Shown: positions 41,433-51,731 of the stretch, piece by piece
Numbering within the stretch: position 1 is the first letter of the stretch
Layout of the letters: every line of letters begins with the position of its first letter
Source: Bacillota bacterium
GTDB taxonomy: Bacteria; Bacillota; UBA4882; UBA8346
Assembly (NCBI GenBank): GCA_023394955.1
Contig: JAEWZY010000076.1
Coordinates: forward strand, 24,512 to 88,511
Length of the DNA: 64,000 bases
Reading direction: 5' to 3'
Position numbers and translations under genes: made by a program
The notes under the pieces: generated by a model
Seen by the model: the letters and a program-made list of their open reading frames with translations, nothing else
What the model was told of the DNA's origin: nothing
The model's database searches: none

Positions 41433-44400
41433 CTATTGTAAAGCAGCGTGATACTCTTGGAGGGATTTAACGCCTACGGGGTTTTCCCGGTGGGCGGCGA
41501 TTCCCTTGGCGGAAGCTAGCGCCGCAGCTAAGGTAGTTATATAAGGGACTTTATATTTAATGGCTGTTTTGCGAATATAAGAATCATCCTGCTGGCTGCT
41601 TTTACCGATCGGCGTGTTCACGACCAACTGAATCTCGCGGTTCATAATAGCGTCCACGATATTGGGCCGGCCTTCCTGTAGTTTATTGACCAACTCAGCC
41701 TCAATGTTTTGTTCGGTTAAGAATTGATGAGTGCCGCGGGTAGCTTTGATTTTAAAACCTAAATTGGTAAATTCTTGGGCTACTTCTAAAACGGCGGGAC
41801 GGTCTTTTTCAGCGACGCTAATCAATACAGTTCCTTCAGTGGGGAGAGGCGTCTGGGTCGCTTCCTCGGTTTTATAAAAGGCTCTGCCGAATGAATCGGC
41901 AATACCTAGCACTTCACCGGTAGACCGCATCTCCGGGCCTAATAGGGGATCGACTTCAGGAAACATATTAAAGGGGAATACCGCTTCCTTAACGCCAAAG
42001 TGGTTTATTTTTTGGGGCTTAAGGTTCAAGTCGGCAATCTTTTTGCCGAGCATCACTTCGGTAGCTAGGCGGGCCATTGGTATATTACAGACCTTTGAAA
42101 CCAACGGCACTGTTCTCGATGCTCTAGGATTAGCCTCAAGAACATAGACTTGGTCGTCGGCGATGGCATATTGAATATTCATTAGTCCAACCACATGAAG
42201 TTCTTGGGCAATTTTTTTGGTATATTCTCGAATAGTTTTTAAATGGCGTTCGGGAATGCTGACCGGAGGAATAACGCAAGCGGAATCACCGGAATGAATT
42301 CCGGCCAATTCAATATGTTCCATAACGGCTGGAACGAAAGCGTCGGAACCATCGGCGATGGCATCGGCCTCAACTTCCAAAGCGTTATTAAGAAAACGAT
42401 CGATCAAAATCGGGCGGTCGGGAGTAACATCGACTGCCGCCGCAACATACTCCCGGAGCATCGATTCATCATAGATAATTTCCATTCCCCGGCCACCAAG
42501 GACGTATGAAGGCCGGACCATTAATGGATATCCAATTTGGGCGGCGATTTCCAGTGCTTCATCAAGATTGACAGCCATCCCTGATTCAGGCATTGGGATC
42601 TCTAATTGGTCCATAATCAGGCGAAAACGATCCCGATCCTCAGCCAAATCAATCATATCAGTAGAGGTCCCTAAGATTTTAACTCCAGCCTTGGCCAGTT
42701 CATCGGCGATATTGAGAGGGGTCTGGCCGCCAAATTGGACGATGACCCCTTCAGGTTGTTCTTTTTCATAGATACTGAGCACATCCTCAACTGTAAGGGG
42801 TTCGAAGTACAATTTGTCGGAAGTATCATAATCAGTGGATACGGTTTCCGGATTACAATTAACCATGATGGTTTCCAGATCAAGATCGCGTAAGGCGAAA
42901 GCCGCATGAACGCAGCAGTAGTCGAATTCGATTCCCTGGCCGATCCGGTTGGGGCCGCCGCCTAGAATCATTACCTTCCGGCGCTTGCTAACTGGAGCTT
43001 GGTCCGATTGGTTATAGGTTGAATAATAATAGACCGCGTTTTCAACGCCGCTGACCGGGACTGCATCCCATCCCTCGGATATTCCCAAGTTTAACCGCTG
43101 CTGGCGGATAAATTCTTCGGGAACGCTCAAGAGCCGGGATAAATAACGGTCGGCGAAACCGTCCCGTTTGGCGCGGATCAGTAAATCATCAGGCAAACTA
43201 CTGTTTTTATATTTGAGGATCTCGGTTTCCAGATCGACCAGTTCTTTCATTTGTTGAATAAAGTGAGTTTTAATATGGGTCAGCCGGTGTAATTCGTCGA
43301 TATCCGCCCCTTTACGCAGGGCTTCATACATTAAAAATTGGCGTTCGCTGGATGGTTCTCGGAGCAGATCCATTAATTCGGCTAAAGTTTTTTCGTTGAA
43401 GTCCTTTACAAAACCCAGGCCATATCGTCCGTTTTCCAAAGAACGAATCGCTTTTTGAAAGGCTTCTTTATAATTTTTTCCGATACTCATTACTTCACCG
43501 ACCGCCCGCATTTGGGTGCCGAGTTTATCTTGAACTCCTTTAAATTTTTCAAAAGCCCAACGGGCAAATTTAACCACCACATAGTCACCGGAGGGGGTAT
43601 ATTTGTCCAAAGTCCCATCTCTCCAATAAGGAATCTCATCCAAAGTCATTCCTGCAGCCAACATTGCTGAGATTAAAGCAATGGGAAAGCCGGTCGCTTT
43701 GGAAGCCAAAGCTGAAGAACGGGAAGTCCGGGGGTTGATTTCAATCACTACCACCCGATCGGTTTTAGGATCATGGGCGAATTGGACGTTAGTGCCTCCA
43801 ATCACCTGAATGGCCTCGACAATCTTATAAGCATACTCCTGAAGGCGTTTTTGAAGTTCGGCACTGATGGTCAGCATCGGTGCGGTGCAATAAGAATCGC
43901 CGGTATGGACCCCCATAGCATCCACATTCTCAATGAAACACACGGTGATCATATTGTTTTTGGAGTCCCGGACTACTTCTAGCTCTAGTTCTTCCCAGCC
44001 CAATACCGATTCTTCAACTAGAATTTGACCGACTAAACTGGCGGCGATTCCGCGGCCGGCGGTAGCCCGAAGTTCTTCGACGTTATAAACCAGCCCGCCG
44101 CCGGTTCCGCCCATGGTATAAGCAGGTCGGATCACAACCGGATAACCAAGATCAGCAGCTATTGTTTCTGCTTCTTCAATGGAATAAGCCGGTTGGCTTT
44201 TAGCCATCTCGACGCCTAATTGGTTCATTGTTTCCTTAAAGGCGATCCGATCTTCACCGCGCTCGATAGCATCGATTTGAACGCCGATTACTTTGACATT
44301 GTATCGCTCAAAAACACCGGCATGGGCCAGCTCAGCGCAGAGGTTTAAGGCTGATTGACCGCCAAGATTCGGTAAGATTGCGTCGGGACGCTCTTTAGCA

Positions 44401-44633
44401 ATAATTTCAGTAATTGTTTTTAGGTTGAGGGGTTCAATATAGGTAGTATCAGCCATACCCGGATCAGTCATAATCGTCGCCGGGTTAGAGTTTACTAACA
44501 CTACTTTATAACCGAGTTTACGAAGGGCTTTACAAGCTTGAGTCCCGGAATAATCAAACTCACAAGCTTGTCCAATAATAATTGGCCCGGAACCGATGAT
44601 CAGTATTTTCTCAATGTCGTTTCGTTTTGGCAT
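41433..44633 (-). CDS. carB: Carbamoyl-phosphate synthase large subunit
   Basis: 1066 residues from the ATG at 44633 (GAGGA nine bases upstream); an ATG at 44642 abuts the ribosome site and is less likely. Both ATP-grasp halves are complete: KILIIGSGPIIIGQACEFDYSGTQACKAL begins the first and KVMILGGGPNRIGQGIEFDYCCVHAAFAL begins the second. The repeated carboxylate motifs are VIEINPRTSRSSALASKATGFPIA and VLEANPRASRTVPLVSKVCN. The C-terminal MGS-like domain ends near residue 1060. It makes carbamoyl phosphate for pyrimidines and arginine. The small subunit gene carA is not adjacent, which is unusual. Confidence 0.97.
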   Translation of the reverse strand: MPKRNDIEKILIIGSGPIIIGQACEFDYSGTQACKALRKLGYKVVLVNSNPATIMTDPGMADTTYIEPLNLKTITEIIAKERPDAILPNLGGQSALNLCAELAHAGVFERYNVKVIGVQIDAIERGEDRIAFKETMNQLGVEMAKSQPAYSIEEAETIAADLGYPVVIRPAYTMGGTGGGLVYNVEELRATAGRGIAASLVGQILVEESVLGWEELELEVVRDSKNNMITVCFIENVDAMGVHTGDSYCTAPMLTISAELQKRLQEYAYKIVEAIQVIGGTNVQFAHDPKTDRVVVIEINPRTSRSSALASKATGFPIALISAMLAAGMTLDEIPYWRDGTLDKYTPSGDYVVVKFARWAFEKFKGVQDKLGTQMRAVGEVMSIGKNYKEAFQKAIRSLENGRYGLGFVKDFNEKTLAELMDLLREPSSERQFLMYEALRKGADIDELHRLTHIKTHFIQQMKELVDLETEILKYKNSSLPDDLLIRAKRDGFADRYLSRLLSVPEEFIRQQRLNLGISEGWDAVPVSGVENAVYYYSTYNQSDQAPVSKRRKVMILGGGPNRIGQGIEFDYCCVHAAFALRDLDLETIMVNCNPETVSTDYDTSDKLYFEPLTVEDVLSIYEKEQPEGVIVQFGGQTPLNIADELAKAGVKILGTSTDMIDLAEDRDRFRLIMDQLEIPMPESGMAVNLDEALEIAAQIGYPLMVRPSYVLGGRGMEIIYDESMLREYVAAAVDVTPDRPILIDRFLNNALEVEADAIADGSDAFVPAVMEHIELAGIHSGDSACVIPPVSIPERHLKTIREYTKKIAQELHVVGLMNIQYAIADDQVYVLEANPRASRTVPLVSKVCNIPMARLATEVMLGKKIADLNLKPQKINHFGVKEAVFPFNMFPEVDPLLGPEMRSTGEVLGIADSFGRAFYKTEEATQTPLPTEGTVLISVAEKDRPAVLEVAQEFTNLGFKIKATRGTHQFLTEQNIEAELVNKLQEGRPNIVDAIMNREIQLVVNTPIGKSSQQDDSYIRKTAIKYKVPYITTLAAALASAKGIAAHRENPVGVKSLQEYHAALQ

Positions 44634-44759
44634 ATTTAGCATTCCTCACTTTTTTATGGAATAGGTTTTCAAATACTATTTAATTCAAAAAAATATTTTC
44701 GCTTTTTACAAACAATTTCCTCTAATTAGAGGTAGTATGATCAAACATTAACATTAAGT

Positions 44760-44846
44760 TTACCCGATACCATCCAACTCGGCATCGCAATTTCCTTTAG
44801 CGAAGATTATTGGCTGAGGAATTCCTTGCAATTCTTTAGTCAAGGC
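44760..44846 (-). pseudogene. Possible relic of a YfcE-like phosphoesterase
   Basis: On the minus strand the frame reads ALTKELQGIPQPIIFAKG then NCDAELDGIG and stops. The GNCDAELD stretch resembles the GNCDSEVD metal-binding motif of YfcE-type phosphodiesterases. AGGAGG and a TTG lie about 40 bases upstream but in another frame. It is short and the match is weak. Confidence 0.25.
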
Positions 44847-45123
44847 TTGGGGGTCATAACCTTAATTACCCTAAATCTAATCGACAAACCTCCTGAATTA
44901 TCATATTTCAAAAATTATATCATAAAAAGCTTCTTAATTGAGAATTATCTATTAGTCTTATGGATATACGGAATGGGAGAAAAGAAATAGGAGAGTACGA
45001 GGGGAATGTAAATTTGAAAAGAAGGTTTTTATTTGTTCAAGCCCATCGTATCTGAAGAATATCGTTCTTGAAAATCAGAATTAAAGTATTGGGATTTTAT
45101 TTTAAACATTTTGTGTCATTGCC

Positions 45124-45152
45124 TTGACACTATTGATCAGGAATGTTTTAAT
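45124..45152 (+). promoter_or_regulatory. Probable promoter of the aconitase homologue
   Basis: TTGACA (45124-45129), 17 bases, TTTAAT (45147-45152). This would give a leader of about 200 bases before the GTG start. Confidence 0.5.
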
Positions 45153-45361
45153 GATAAATGATATATAAAATGGAGTAATTATTGGTTTCATTTTTGATAT
45201 TAATTAAATCTTAGTCGTCTATATCAACCTCATGTTGGACCAAAGCTAAAATTAAAAATAAAGTTTACATGGTTCGACAAGCGACAGCTCTATTCGAACA
45301 GTGTTCCTGTTGAAGGGCGACTCGGTAATAGTTATACATCTAACAAATGGGGGATTATTAC

Positions 45362-47719
45362 GTGGTAAGGTTATTTAAAAAAGGAATATACCTTGGAAAA
45401 GGTCGGGTAATTCAAGAAGAAGTAGGAGAGGCGACCCTTCGTGCTCTTAATGGGCAATTATTACAGACGGGTCTCGCTCCCCTATCGATTAATAATATTG
45501 ATCGGGATCAAGCCCGGTCCGGCACAATCGCTTTTCGAATTATGTCCGCTCATAATCAAACCGAAGATTGGCATAATTTACGAATCCGGTTTGACGCTCT
45601 AGCTTCTCACGATATTACGTACGTGGGGATTATTCAAACTGCTAGGGCCAGTGGTCTGACTGAATTTCCCGTGCCATATGTCCTTACCAACTGCCATAAT
45701 AGCCTGTGCGCGGTAGGGGGGACTATTAATGAAGACGACCATATATTCGGATTGTCGGCGGCCCAAAAATACGGTGGCCTCTATGTGCCGGCTCATCAAG
45801 CGGTGATCCATCAATATATGAGGGAAATGCTCTCCGGTTGCGGCAAGATGATTTTAGGATCCGACAGCCATACTCGCTATGGGGCTTTGGGTACTATGGG
45901 CATCGGCGAAGGCGGTCCGGAACTGGTTAAACAGCTTTTGCAAAGGACTTACGATTTATCTTATCCGGAAGTAATCGCCGTCTATTTGGAAGGCAACCTC
46001 CATCCGGGGGTTGGCCCTCAGGATGTGGCCTTGGCATTAATTAAAGCCGTTTTTAATGATGGCTTTGTAAAGAATAAAGTTTTAGAATTTGTAGGCCCTG
46101 GGATCGATAATTTATCGGTGGACTTTAGAAACGGCATTGATGTGATGACCACTGAAACTACTTGTTTGAGCTCGATTTGGCGTACTGATGAACGGGTAAG
46201 GGATTATTACCGGATTCATAACCGTATATCCGATTATCAGCAACTGGAACCCGGAGAAATTGCCTACTATGATGGGTTGGTTAGGATTGATCTCAGCAAA
46301 ATAGAACCGATGATCGCTTTGCCTTTCCATCCAAGCAACGCTTATACCATTGAGGAACTTAATCGTAATCCAGTAGAAATTCTAAAACATGTTGAAGCCG
46401 AAGGTCGGAAGCAATTAGACAATTCCAAGCTTAGCTTGGAACTGAGTAATAAAGTTGTTAACGGCCGTTTGAAGGTGGATCAAGGGGTAGTTGCCGGATG
46501 CGCCGGGGGCACTTTTGAAAACATCTGTGATCTGACGGAGATCCTCAATGGGCGTTCAATCGGGCAAGAAGAATTTTCGTTGAGCGTCTATCCTGCCAGC
46601 CAGCCGATTTATATCCAATTGGCCGACATTGGGATATTGACAAAGTTGCTGAAAACCGGAGCTACCTTTAGAACTGCTTTTTGCGGTCCTTGTTTCGGGG
46701 CGGGAGACGTACCGGCTAACAACGCTCTTAGTATCAGGCATACCACCCGTAATTTTCCTAATCGTGAAGGTTCCAAACCGATTAACGGCCAAATAGCATC
46801 GGTGGCGTTAATGGATGCTAGGTCGATTGCGGCCACTGCCATTAATGGTGGAGTATTAACCGCTGCCACCGAATTAAACCCACCAGTTTCGACTGAAAAA
46901 TATCTTTTTAACCATTCGGTTTATCAAAACCGGGTGTATCAGGGTTTGGGTAAGGCCGACCCTAACCGGGAATTAAAATTCGGCCCGAATATCGCCGATT
47001 GGCCTTTAATGATTCCGTTGCCTCAAAATTTATTATTAAAAGTGGTTTCAGTCATAACCGATCCGGTGACGACTACTGATGAGTTGATTCCATCGGGGGA
47101 AACCTCGTCTTATCGTTCCAATCCGCTGAAACTGGCCGAATTTACTTTGTCGCGGAAAGACCCGGGTTATGTGAGACGGGCCAAAGCGGTTCAGGCATTG
47201 GAGGAAGAACGCCGGCAACTATTTACCGGGGAGAATACTCCGGTAGCAGTGGGGACAAATTTTGAACCGGCTTTGGTAAATTTGATTAAATCCGGATTAG
47301 CGGCTCAAGATGAGTTAAACCGGTTGGCTGAGGTTACAGGTTTAGGAAGTGTAATTTTCGCGGTAAAACCGGGTGACGGTTCAGCACGGGAACAAGCGGC
47401 GTCCTGTCAGAAAGTGCTCGGCGGTTGGGCCAACATAGCGGTGGAATATGCCACCAAACGCTATCGGAGCAATTTGATTAACTGGGGTATGTTACCGTTA
47501 CTCATTTCAGATTTGGGCGCGGTTAATTTCGGGGTTGACGATTATATTTACCTGCCGGATATTCGACAAGCAGTTGCCAGTGGCGTCGAGGAAGTAAAAG
47601 CTTATGTTCTGAATTCGGAAGGCTGTAAAGAAATTAAGTTGACTTTGGCAGCTCTTTCCTCTGATGAACGCGGAATTATCCTGGCGGGTTGTTTAATCAA
47701 TTATTACGCTGGAAAATAA
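45362..47719 (+). CDS. Aconitase-superfamily hydratase, YbhJ-like
   Basis: 785 residues from the GTG at 45362, which has GGGGGA seven bases before it; an ATG at 45347 has no ribosome site. Aconitase features are visible: MILGSDSHTRYGALGTMGIGEGGPELVKQL, and the cluster cysteines in GCAGGTFENI and CGPCFGAGDV. The C-terminal swivel-type region has LLISDLGAVNFGVDDYIYLPD. It resembles the uncharacterised hydratase YbhJ rather than true aconitase, isopropylmalate or homoaconitate enzymes. The substrate is unknown. It stands between the divergent carB and pyrG. Confidence 0.85.
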   Translation: MVRLFKKGIYLGKGRVIQEEVGEATLRALNGQLLQTGLAPLSINNIDRDQARSGTIAFRIMSAHNQTEDWHNLRIRFDALASHDITYVGIIQTARASGLTEFPVPYVLTNCHNSLCAVGGTINEDDHIFGLSAAQKYGGLYVPAHQAVIHQYMREMLSGCGKMILGSDSHTRYGALGTMGIGEGGPELVKQLLQRTYDLSYPEVIAVYLEGNLHPGVGPQDVALALIKAVFNDGFVKNKVLEFVGPGIDNLSVDFRNGIDVMTTETTCLSSIWRTDERVRDYYRIHNRISDYQQLEPGEIAYYDGLVRIDLSKIEPMIALPFHPSNAYTIEELNRNPVEILKHVEAEGRKQLDNSKLSLELSNKVVNGRLKVDQGVVAGCAGGTFENICDLTEILNGRSIGQEEFSLSVYPASQPIYIQLADIGILTKLLKTGATFRTAFCGPCFGAGDVPANNALSIRHTTRNFPNREGSKPINGQIASVALMDARSIAATAINGGVLTAATELNPPVSTEKYLFNHSVYQNRVYQGLGKADPNRELKFGPNIADWPLMIPLPQNLLLKVVSVITDPVTTTDELIPSGETSSYRSNPLKLAEFTLSRKDPGYVRRAKAVQALEEERRQLFTGENTPVAVGTNFEPALVNLIKSGLAAQDELNRLAEVTGLGSVIFAVKPGDGSAREQAASCQKVLGGWANIAVEYATKRYRSNLINWGMLPLLISDLGAVNFGVDDYIYLPDIRQAVASGVEEVKAYVLNSEGCKEIKLTLAALSSDERGIILAGCLINYYAGK

Positions 47720-47870
47720 GATCAGTTTTAAACGCAATTAGTTCAAGAAGTCACAAATTTTCAATTGGGTTTCATGACTGTTTAGATGTAGCGCGAGTAT
47801 AGGAGAAATGAACAAATACAATATAACAATCATGGGGCGGGACCAGACCTCATGAGGGGGAGGACAAATC

Positions 47871-49490
47871 GTGGCCAAGTTCATCTTCGTTACCGGCGGA
47901 GTCGTATCTTCCCTGGGCAAAGGGATTACAGCCGCTTCATTAGGTTGTCTCTTGAAAAGCAGGGGAGTTAGTGTTTCGATTTTAAAACTCGATCCGTACA
48001 TCAATGTGGATCCGGGTACGATGAGCCCGTATCAACACGGCGAGGTTTTCGTCACTGATGACGGTGCTGAGACAGACCTGGATTTGGGGCATTATGAACG
48101 TTTTATTGATGTTAACTTAAGTAAAAGCAATAACGTCACTACCGGTAAGATTTATTGGTCGGTAATTACCAAAGAACGGAAAGGTGATTATCTTGGCGGG
48201 ACAGTACAAGTAATACCGCATATTACTAATGAGATTAAAGAACGGATACACCGGGTGGCCAAGGAGAGTCAAGCGGATGTGGTAATTGTGGAAGTGGGAG
48301 GCACTGTCGGCGATATTGAAAGCCTGCCTTTTTTAGAGGCTATCCGACAATTTAAGAATGATGTCGGTCGGGATGACGTAATGTATATCCATGTAACATT
48401 GATGCCGTTCATCGGAGCGGCCACCGAACTCAAAACCAAACCGACCCAACATAGCGTGAAAGAATTACGGGGAATTGGTATTCAACCGGATGTGATTGTC
48501 TGTCGTTCCGAAAAACCTCTTTCCGATGAATTAAAAACGAAAATCGCTTTATTCTGTGATATTCATAAAGAAGCTGTCATTCCCAACCTTGACGCGGAGA
48601 CCATTTATGAAGTGCCGCTTCTTTTGGAACAGGCCAGGTTGGATGAGATAGTCATTAATCGTTTGGGCTTAAAATGTACTGAACGTGATTTAAAAGAATG
48701 GCGCGAAATCGTAGCTAAAATGAAAGCCCCTAAAAACACCGTTACTATTGCGATTGTGGGTAAATACGTGGCACTGCCGGATGCTTATCTTAGCGTGGCC
48801 GAAGCTTTACGTCACGGTGGCATTACCCATGATACTCATGTCAAGATTAAGTGGATCGATTCCGAAGGGATTGAGGCTAAGGGAGTCGAAAAAATTCTGG
48901 GACAAGTTGACGGAGTATTAGTACCAGGTGGATTTGGGAATCGCGGTATTGAGGGAAAAATTGAGGCCATCCGTTGGGCCCGGGAAAAGCAGATTCCCTT
49001 CCTCGGAATCTGTTTGGGGATGCAGTGCGCAGTCATTGAATACTCCCGTAATGTATGCGGCCTGACCGGGGCGAACTCATCAGAGTTCGACCCGGAAACC
49101 CAATATCCGGTTATTGATTTGCTTCCCGAACAAAAAGAGATTGAAGACATGGGCGGAACGATGAGACTGGGACTTGATCCGGTAAGGATTCAGCCCGGTT
49201 GTTTGGCGTACCAGGCTTATCAACAAGAATTAATTTATGAACGCCACCGCCACCGTTATGAAGTAAATAATGAATACCTTTCTATCCTGCAAAACAAGGG
49301 TTTGAAAACCAGCGGCATTCTTCCTGACCGGCAATTAGTAGAGGTTATTGAACTTCAGGAACATCCTTGGTTTGTGGCGACCCAATTTCATCCGGAGTTT
49401 AAATCCAGGCCTCACCGGCCGCAGCCGTTATTTAGAGACTTTGTGGGAGCGGTACTCAAATACTCGTTGGAGACTAACGTATCCCAATAA
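47871..49490 (+). CDS. pyrG: CTP synthase
   Basis: 539 residues from a GTG preceded by GGGGGAGG. The synthetase domain is complete: FVTGGVVSSLGKGITAASLG (P-loop), LDPYINVDPGTMSPYQHGEVFVTDDGAETDLDLGHYERF. The glutaminase domain has the nucleophile Cys in GICLGMQCAVIEYSR and the His/Glu in QFHPEF. It converts UTP to CTP with glutamine. It is usual length. In many Firmicutes pyrG lies near rho, as here. Confidence 0.98.
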   Translation: MAKFIFVTGGVVSSLGKGITAASLGCLLKSRGVSVSILKLDPYINVDPGTMSPYQHGEVFVTDDGAETDLDLGHYERFIDVNLSKSNNVTTGKIYWSVITKERKGDYLGGTVQVIPHITNEIKERIHRVAKESQADVVIVEVGGTVGDIESLPFLEAIRQFKNDVGRDDVMYIHVTLMPFIGAATELKTKPTQHSVKELRGIGIQPDVIVCRSEKPLSDELKTKIALFCDIHKEAVIPNLDAETIYEVPLLLEQARLDEIVINRLGLKCTERDLKEWREIVAKMKAPKNTVTIAIVGKYVALPDAYLSVAEALRHGGITHDTHVKIKWIDSEGIEAKGVEKILGQVDGVLVPGGFGNRGIEGKIEAIRWAREKQIPFLGICLGMQCAVIEYSRNVCGLTGANSSEFDPETQYPVIDLLPEQKEIEDMGGTMRLGLDPVRIQPGCLAYQAYQQELIYERHRHRYEVNNEYLSILQNKGLKTSGILPDRQLVEVIELQEHPWFVATQFHPEFKSRPHRPQPLFRDFVGAVLKYSLETNVSQ

Positions 49491-49580
49491 ACCGTGGGTT
49501 TAAGAAACTGCTTGCGACATGTAAAGACTGGTATTTTTCCCTTTTAAGTTGTCAAAACTGACACTTGGAGGGGATGTTTT

Positions 49581-50321
49581 TTGAGAAGCCATATGTTATC
49601 GCTGCTATATATTTTTAAAAAAGTCTTGGGTAAAGCGTTCACATCCCAAAAACCGGATGCGAACAGCGAAATTATTGGTCTTTTTTCAATATCTGAATCA
49701 AGGAACATATGTCGCAATAATCAGCGCCTATTTAAGAAACTAATTACGGCATATATAGTTAGCGGTTTGATGTTTTTGAATGTTACTAACGGATATGCGA
49801 CGACTCAAAGAATTAAGCCCGATTATTACAGAAACTGTTCAGATCTGGAGAAGGCGCAAAAAAACGCGCCTGATTTAGTATTATTAAAAGGAGAAATAAT
49901 TGGGTTAAACCCGACTGAAATCTCGATCAATTCTTTATCTGGCGATAATAAAATCTATCGACTGAAGCTTGTTCCAAACACCAGATTCTTTTGTAATGGT
50001 ATGAATTCGCAATGGCAGGCTTTGCTACCGGTGGCCCCGGGCGCTTATTTTGAAGCTCAAGTATTAATCAATGTTCAAAGAGAAGCCATTGCGGTAAGCG
50101 CATTTTATTTCGGGGAAGAATGTGTCGTCAAAAAGTGTTATCAAAGCCAAAGAAAATTAGTTATTGAATTAATCTCAGTCATCTCTGAGGAGAATTATAC
50201 TTATCCGGTGAGTGAAAAGGCCAGACTGCCTAGGGGAGATGATTGGAAACAAGAAGGGCAGATAGTATATGTTCTTTATAATGGGCTGGAAGAAATCCGG
50301 GCAGTTTTTTTGCCTGATTAA
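49581..50321 (+). CDS. Hypothetical protein with internal membrane segment
   Basis: 246 residues from a TTG that follows GGAGGGG. Residues 1-50 are basic; a hydrophobic stretch at about 55-75 (LITAYIVSGLMFLNVTNGYA) looks like an anchor or a late signal peptide. The exported part has LVLLKGEIIGLNPTEISINSL, NKIYRLKLVPNTRFFCNG and FEAQVLINVQREAIAVSAFYFGEE, a beta-rich pattern like a small OB-type or DUF5666-like barrel. I do not recognise the family. If translation began further in, the segment would be an ordinary signal peptide. Confidence 0.7.
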   Translation: MRSHMLSLLYIFKKVLGKAFTSQKPDANSEIIGLFSISESRNICRNNQRLFKKLITAYIVSGLMFLNVTNGYATTQRIKPDYYRNCSDLEKAQKNAPDLVLLKGEIIGLNPTEISINSLSGDNKIYRLKLVPNTRFFCNGMNSQWQALLPVAPGAYFEAQVLINVQREAIAVSAFYFGEECVVKKCYQSQRKLVIELISVISEENYTYPVSEKARLPRGDDWKQEGQIVYVLYNGLEEIRAVFLPD

Positions 50322-50490
50322 AGAAGAGCTAAGGTGTGCGATAGCCGTGGACGGCGGTCGCGCCAAAGATTAGCTTCGATTAGGTAATGACTTTAGGAGT
50401 AATTTGTTTAACTTAAAAGCAGGAGATAGTATAGGCGCGTCGAAAAATAAATTGAAAAATGATTAAATCTGCTTCCAAGGAAGGAACTTA

Positions 50491-51531
50491 ATGGCAGTAA
50501 AGATACTGGTAGTTGATGATTCTACTTTTGCGCAACAAATTATTACCGATCTGCTAAATAGCGATCCTGACATAGAAGTCATTGGCGTGGCTCACAATGG
50601 CAGTGAAGCTTTGGAAAAAATAAACAGTCTCCATCCGGATGTGATAACCCTAGATGTTGAAATGCCAAAGATGAATGGGTTGGAATGTTTGGCTAAAATT
50701 ATGGAAGCTAATCCATTACCCGTCATTATGGTCAGTTATTTAACGTTAATTGGAGCAAAGCATACCATTGACGCCCTTGAACTCGGAGCGGTTGATTTTG
50801 TTACTAAACCATCAAAAGATATTACTAGTTTGGTAAATATTAAAAAAGAATTAGTTCAGAAAGTTAAATTAGCGGCTTCCATCAATGTTAGTAAATTTAA
50901 AAAGGTGGTTTCAAAGAAACAAGCGTTCCCGGACTCATTCAAACCACCTAAGAACCTTGAGTTATTAACGATCGGATCTTCTACCGGGGGTCCTAGGGCT
51001 TTGCGCCATCTGCTCGGATTGTTTCCTAAAAATTTTCCCTTGGGAACGGTCGTAGCCCAGCATATGCCGAAAGGCTTTACTAAAGTATTTGCCGGCCATT
51101 TAAACGATATGTGCGATATTGAGGTTAGCGAAGCTAAAAACGGAGATCTGATTGTACCGGGAAAGGTCTTAATCGCTCCTTCCGGAAAACAGATTACGCT
51201 ACACCGCACCTCAAGCAATGCTCTGAAAGTTGAGATCGGAAACCAACCGGATCTGATTTATAAGCCCTCGGTCAATCATTTTTTAAAATCCGTGGCTGAG
51301 GTGTGTGGCGGACGAGTTTTAAGTGTGATTCTTACCGGAATGGGTTCGGACGGCGCCATTAGTATGCAAGAGTTAAGGGAAATGGGCGCCCGGACCATCG
51401 TTGAAGCCGAAGAAAGTTGCGTGGTTTTCGGAATGCCCCGAGCCGCCATGGAATTGGGCGGGGCTGAGTATGTTGAAAGTTTGCCTAGAATTTATTCGCG
51501 TATTGTTGAAGTAATTACGGAAGAAAGATAA
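50491..51531 (+). CDS. cheB: Chemotaxis protein-glutamate methylesterase CheB
   Basis: 346 residues. The receiver domain has VVDDST and phospho-acceptor Asp55 in VITLDVEMPKMNG. The methylesterase domain has the catalytic Ser164 in LLTIGSSTGGPRAL, the His in VVAQHMPKGFT and the Asp in LTGMGSDGAISMQELREMG. It removes methyl or amide groups from chemoreceptor glutamates. No cheR, cheA, cheW or receptor gene is beside it, so it is either an outlier of the chemotaxis set or used for another signalling system. Confidence 0.95.
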   Translation: MAVKILVVDDSTFAQQIITDLLNSDPDIEVIGVAHNGSEALEKINSLHPDVITLDVEMPKMNGLECLAKIMEANPLPVIMVSYLTLIGAKHTIDALELGAVDFVTKPSKDITSLVNIKKELVQKVKLAASINVSKFKKVVSKKQAFPDSFKPPKNLELLTIGSSTGGPRALRHLLGLFPKNFPLGTVVAQHMPKGFTKVFAGHLNDMCDIEVSEAKNGDLIVPGKVLIAPSGKQITLHRTSSNALKVEIGNQPDLIYKPSVNHFLKSVAEVCGGRVLSVILTGMGSDGAISMQELREMGARTIVEAEESCVVFGMPRAAMELGGAEYVESLPRIYSRIVEVITEER

Positions 51532-51731
51532 ATGTTAGCCATAGGACCAATCAAGTTTAGCGTCAAAGTGTTTACCTAATTAAACGTATTTCTATGATTG
51601 AAAGCGGGCAATTGAATCGGTAATTAGCTGGGGAGATTGTTTTTTGGTCTTCAAACAATATCGATTAGTCAGATGAAAAGAGGAATTTAGTAAGGGATGT
51701 CGAAATTTTACAAACAGAGGAGGCGGTTCAT

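Larger units (their letters stand above)
44634..45361. other. Long intergenic region between divergent carB and the aconitase homologue
   Basis: About 730 AT-rich bases. On the carB side are a 14-bp palindrome, CCTCTAATTAGAGG (44719-44732), and a possible gene relic (44760-44846). On the other side is a good promoter (45124-45152). No pyrimidine attenuator with a T-tract hairpin was seen before carB. Confidence 0.5.

Noticed and set aside
44634..44760. PyrR-type attenuator before carB
   Set aside because: No terminator hairpin with T tract and no PyrR-binding loop sequence were seen; only a 14-bp palindrome.
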